This document shows positions 5,640 through 6,435 of a stretch of DNA of 6,435 nt, one piece after another. This DNA is from CAZWZG01 sp964638245 (GTDB lineage: Bacteria > Pseudomonadota > Alphaproteobacteria > Rhodobacterales > Rhodobacteraceae). The stretch's first letter is position 1; every line of letters starts with the position of its first letter. The DNA is taken from positions 1-6,435 of the forward strand of contig CAZWZG010000165.1 in the NCBI GenBank assembly GCA_964638245.1, in the 5' to 3' direction. The notes below the pieces were generated by a model. That model saw only the letters and a list, made by a program, of their open reading frames with translations, had not been told where the DNA came from and made no database searches. The position numbers and the translations under genes are program-made.

Positions 5640-6435
5640 ATGGATTTCGGTTTCACCACAGCCGCTTACGTCGTTGCAGCGGTCCTATTCATTCTAAGCC
5701 TCGGCGGCCTTTCGGGCCAGGAAAGCGCGAAACGTGCGGTCTGGTACGGGATCGTCGGGATGGCAATCGCCGTTGTCGCCACGCTGATCGGGCCGGGTGC
5801 CGGGCTTTGGCCGCTATCGCTTGTGCTGATCGCGATTGGCGCCGTGATCGGCTACCAGCTGGCCACAAAGGTCGAAATGACCCAGATGCCCGAGCTGGTC
5901 GCGATCATGCACAGCCTTGTGGGTCTGGCAGCGGTCTTTGTCGGGTTCAACGCCGACATCATGATCAACATCATTTCGGGGCTCTACACCGAAACTGGCG
6001 GCGTTCTTGGTGCCGTGGGCGAAGATGGCCTGACCGCCATTGGTCTACCCAAAGAGGTGCACGACGGCTTGTCCGCGTTCGGTCAGCTGGTCGCCAAGAA
6101 AACCGGGGTCGAAATAACTATCCTGCGCGTCGAACTGGCGCTGGGCATCTGGATTGGCGCCGTCACCTTCACGGGATCGGTCGTCGCCTATGGCAAGCTG
6201 TCGGGCAATTCCAGCTTGTTGCCCTTCAAGATCGACACATCGGCCAAGCAGTTGCCGGGTGGGCATATGCTCAACGCCGCAGCGGCGGCGGGGTCGGTCA
6301 TCCTGCTGATCGCTTACCTCAGCGGGGCGGGCAGCTGGACGCTTATCCTTCTGGCCGTGCTCGCGCTGTTCATCGGCTATCACCTGATCATGGGCATTGG
6401 CGGTGCGGATATGCCGGTCGTCGTGTCGATGCTGA
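5640..6435 (+). CDS. pntB: Proton-translocating NAD(P) transhydrogenase, subunit beta (cut by right window edge)
   Basis: The first 265 residues of the beta subunit, which holds most of the membrane domain and, beyond the window, the NADP-binding domain III. The start MDFGFTTAAYVVAAVLFILS, then KVEMTQMPELVAIMHSLVGLAAVFVGFN (77-104) and GIGGADMPVVVSML (252-265), are characteristic. H91 matches the E. coli proton-pathway residue beta-His91, and D257 sits in the conserved GGADMPVVVSML of E. coli Asp213. About seven membrane helices can be seen (near 5-24, 33-52, 56-74, 84-113, 163-185, 209-229, 231-252). Between VGFN and ELALGIWIGAVTFTGS there are 60 residues, against about 19 that I recall in E. 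coli, an insertion of about 40 in a loop. The ribosome binding site AAGGGGG overlaps the pntA stop, suggesting translational coupling. The NADP-binding half is not visible. Confidence 0.96.
   Translation, partial: MDFGFTTAAYVVAAVLFILSLGGLSGQESAKRAVWYGIVGMAIAVVATLIGPGAGLWPLSLVLIAIGAVIGYQLATKVEMTQMPELVAIMHSLVGLAAVFVGFNADIMINIISGLYTETGGVLGAVGEDGLTAIGLPKEVHDGLSAFGQLVAKKTGVEITILRVELALGIWIGAVTFTGSVVAYGKLSGNSSLLPFKIDTSAKQLPGGHMLNAAAAAGSVILLIAYLSGAGSWTLILLAVLALFIGYHLIMGIGGADMPVVVSML

Noticed and set aside
1..6435. Search for a new defence, mobile or RNA-based system.
   Set aside because: All genes belong to known metabolic or membrane energy families. I saw no CRISPR-like arrays, integrase, transposase, tRNA-like or reverse transcriptase features, nor any abrupt change in codon use.

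Overview
The window is chromosomal DNA of a GC-rich alphaproteobacterium. It is most likely a member of the Rhodobacteraceae (roseobacter type). This rests on protein wording, codon use strongly biased to G/C in third positions, and a hairpin motif (GGGGCTCTGCCCC-GGACCCC-GATATTT-like) that I recall as an abundant intergenic repeat in that family. No species can be named from the sequence alone.

Layout, left to right: (1) the 5' part of a leftward aminopeptidase N gene (pepN), cut by the left edge; (2) a 149-base divergent intergenic region with a promoter candidate and two small dyads; (3) rightward malate synthase G (glcB), complete; (4) a 57-base gap holding the Rhodobacterales-type hairpin repeat; (5) a small GlcG/HbpS-family gene; (6) a class I glutamine amidotransferase-like hydrolase of the peptidase C26 / gamma-glutamyl-GABA hydrolase family; (7) a 123-base gap with inverted repeats; (8) pntA, complete; and (9) pntB, cut by the right edge, only 12 bases after pntA.

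Functionally there are two recognisable modules. glcB with the GlcG-family gene resembles part of the E. coli glc (glycolate/glyoxylate) operon, here without the glycolate oxidase genes inside the window. Malate synthase condenses glyoxylate with acetyl-CoA to malate. pntAB encodes the proton-translocating membrane transhydrogenase that makes NADPH from NADH using proton-motive force. The C26 hydrolase between them is probably an independent amide/gamma-glutamyl hydrolase.

Everything here looks like ordinary housekeeping or central metabolism. I found no phage, transposon, CRISPR, tRNA or rRNA and no sign of a new defence or mobile system. The points most worth checking are the dispersed-repeat hairpin, an insertion of about 40 residues in a membrane loop of PntB, and the dyads in front of glcB.
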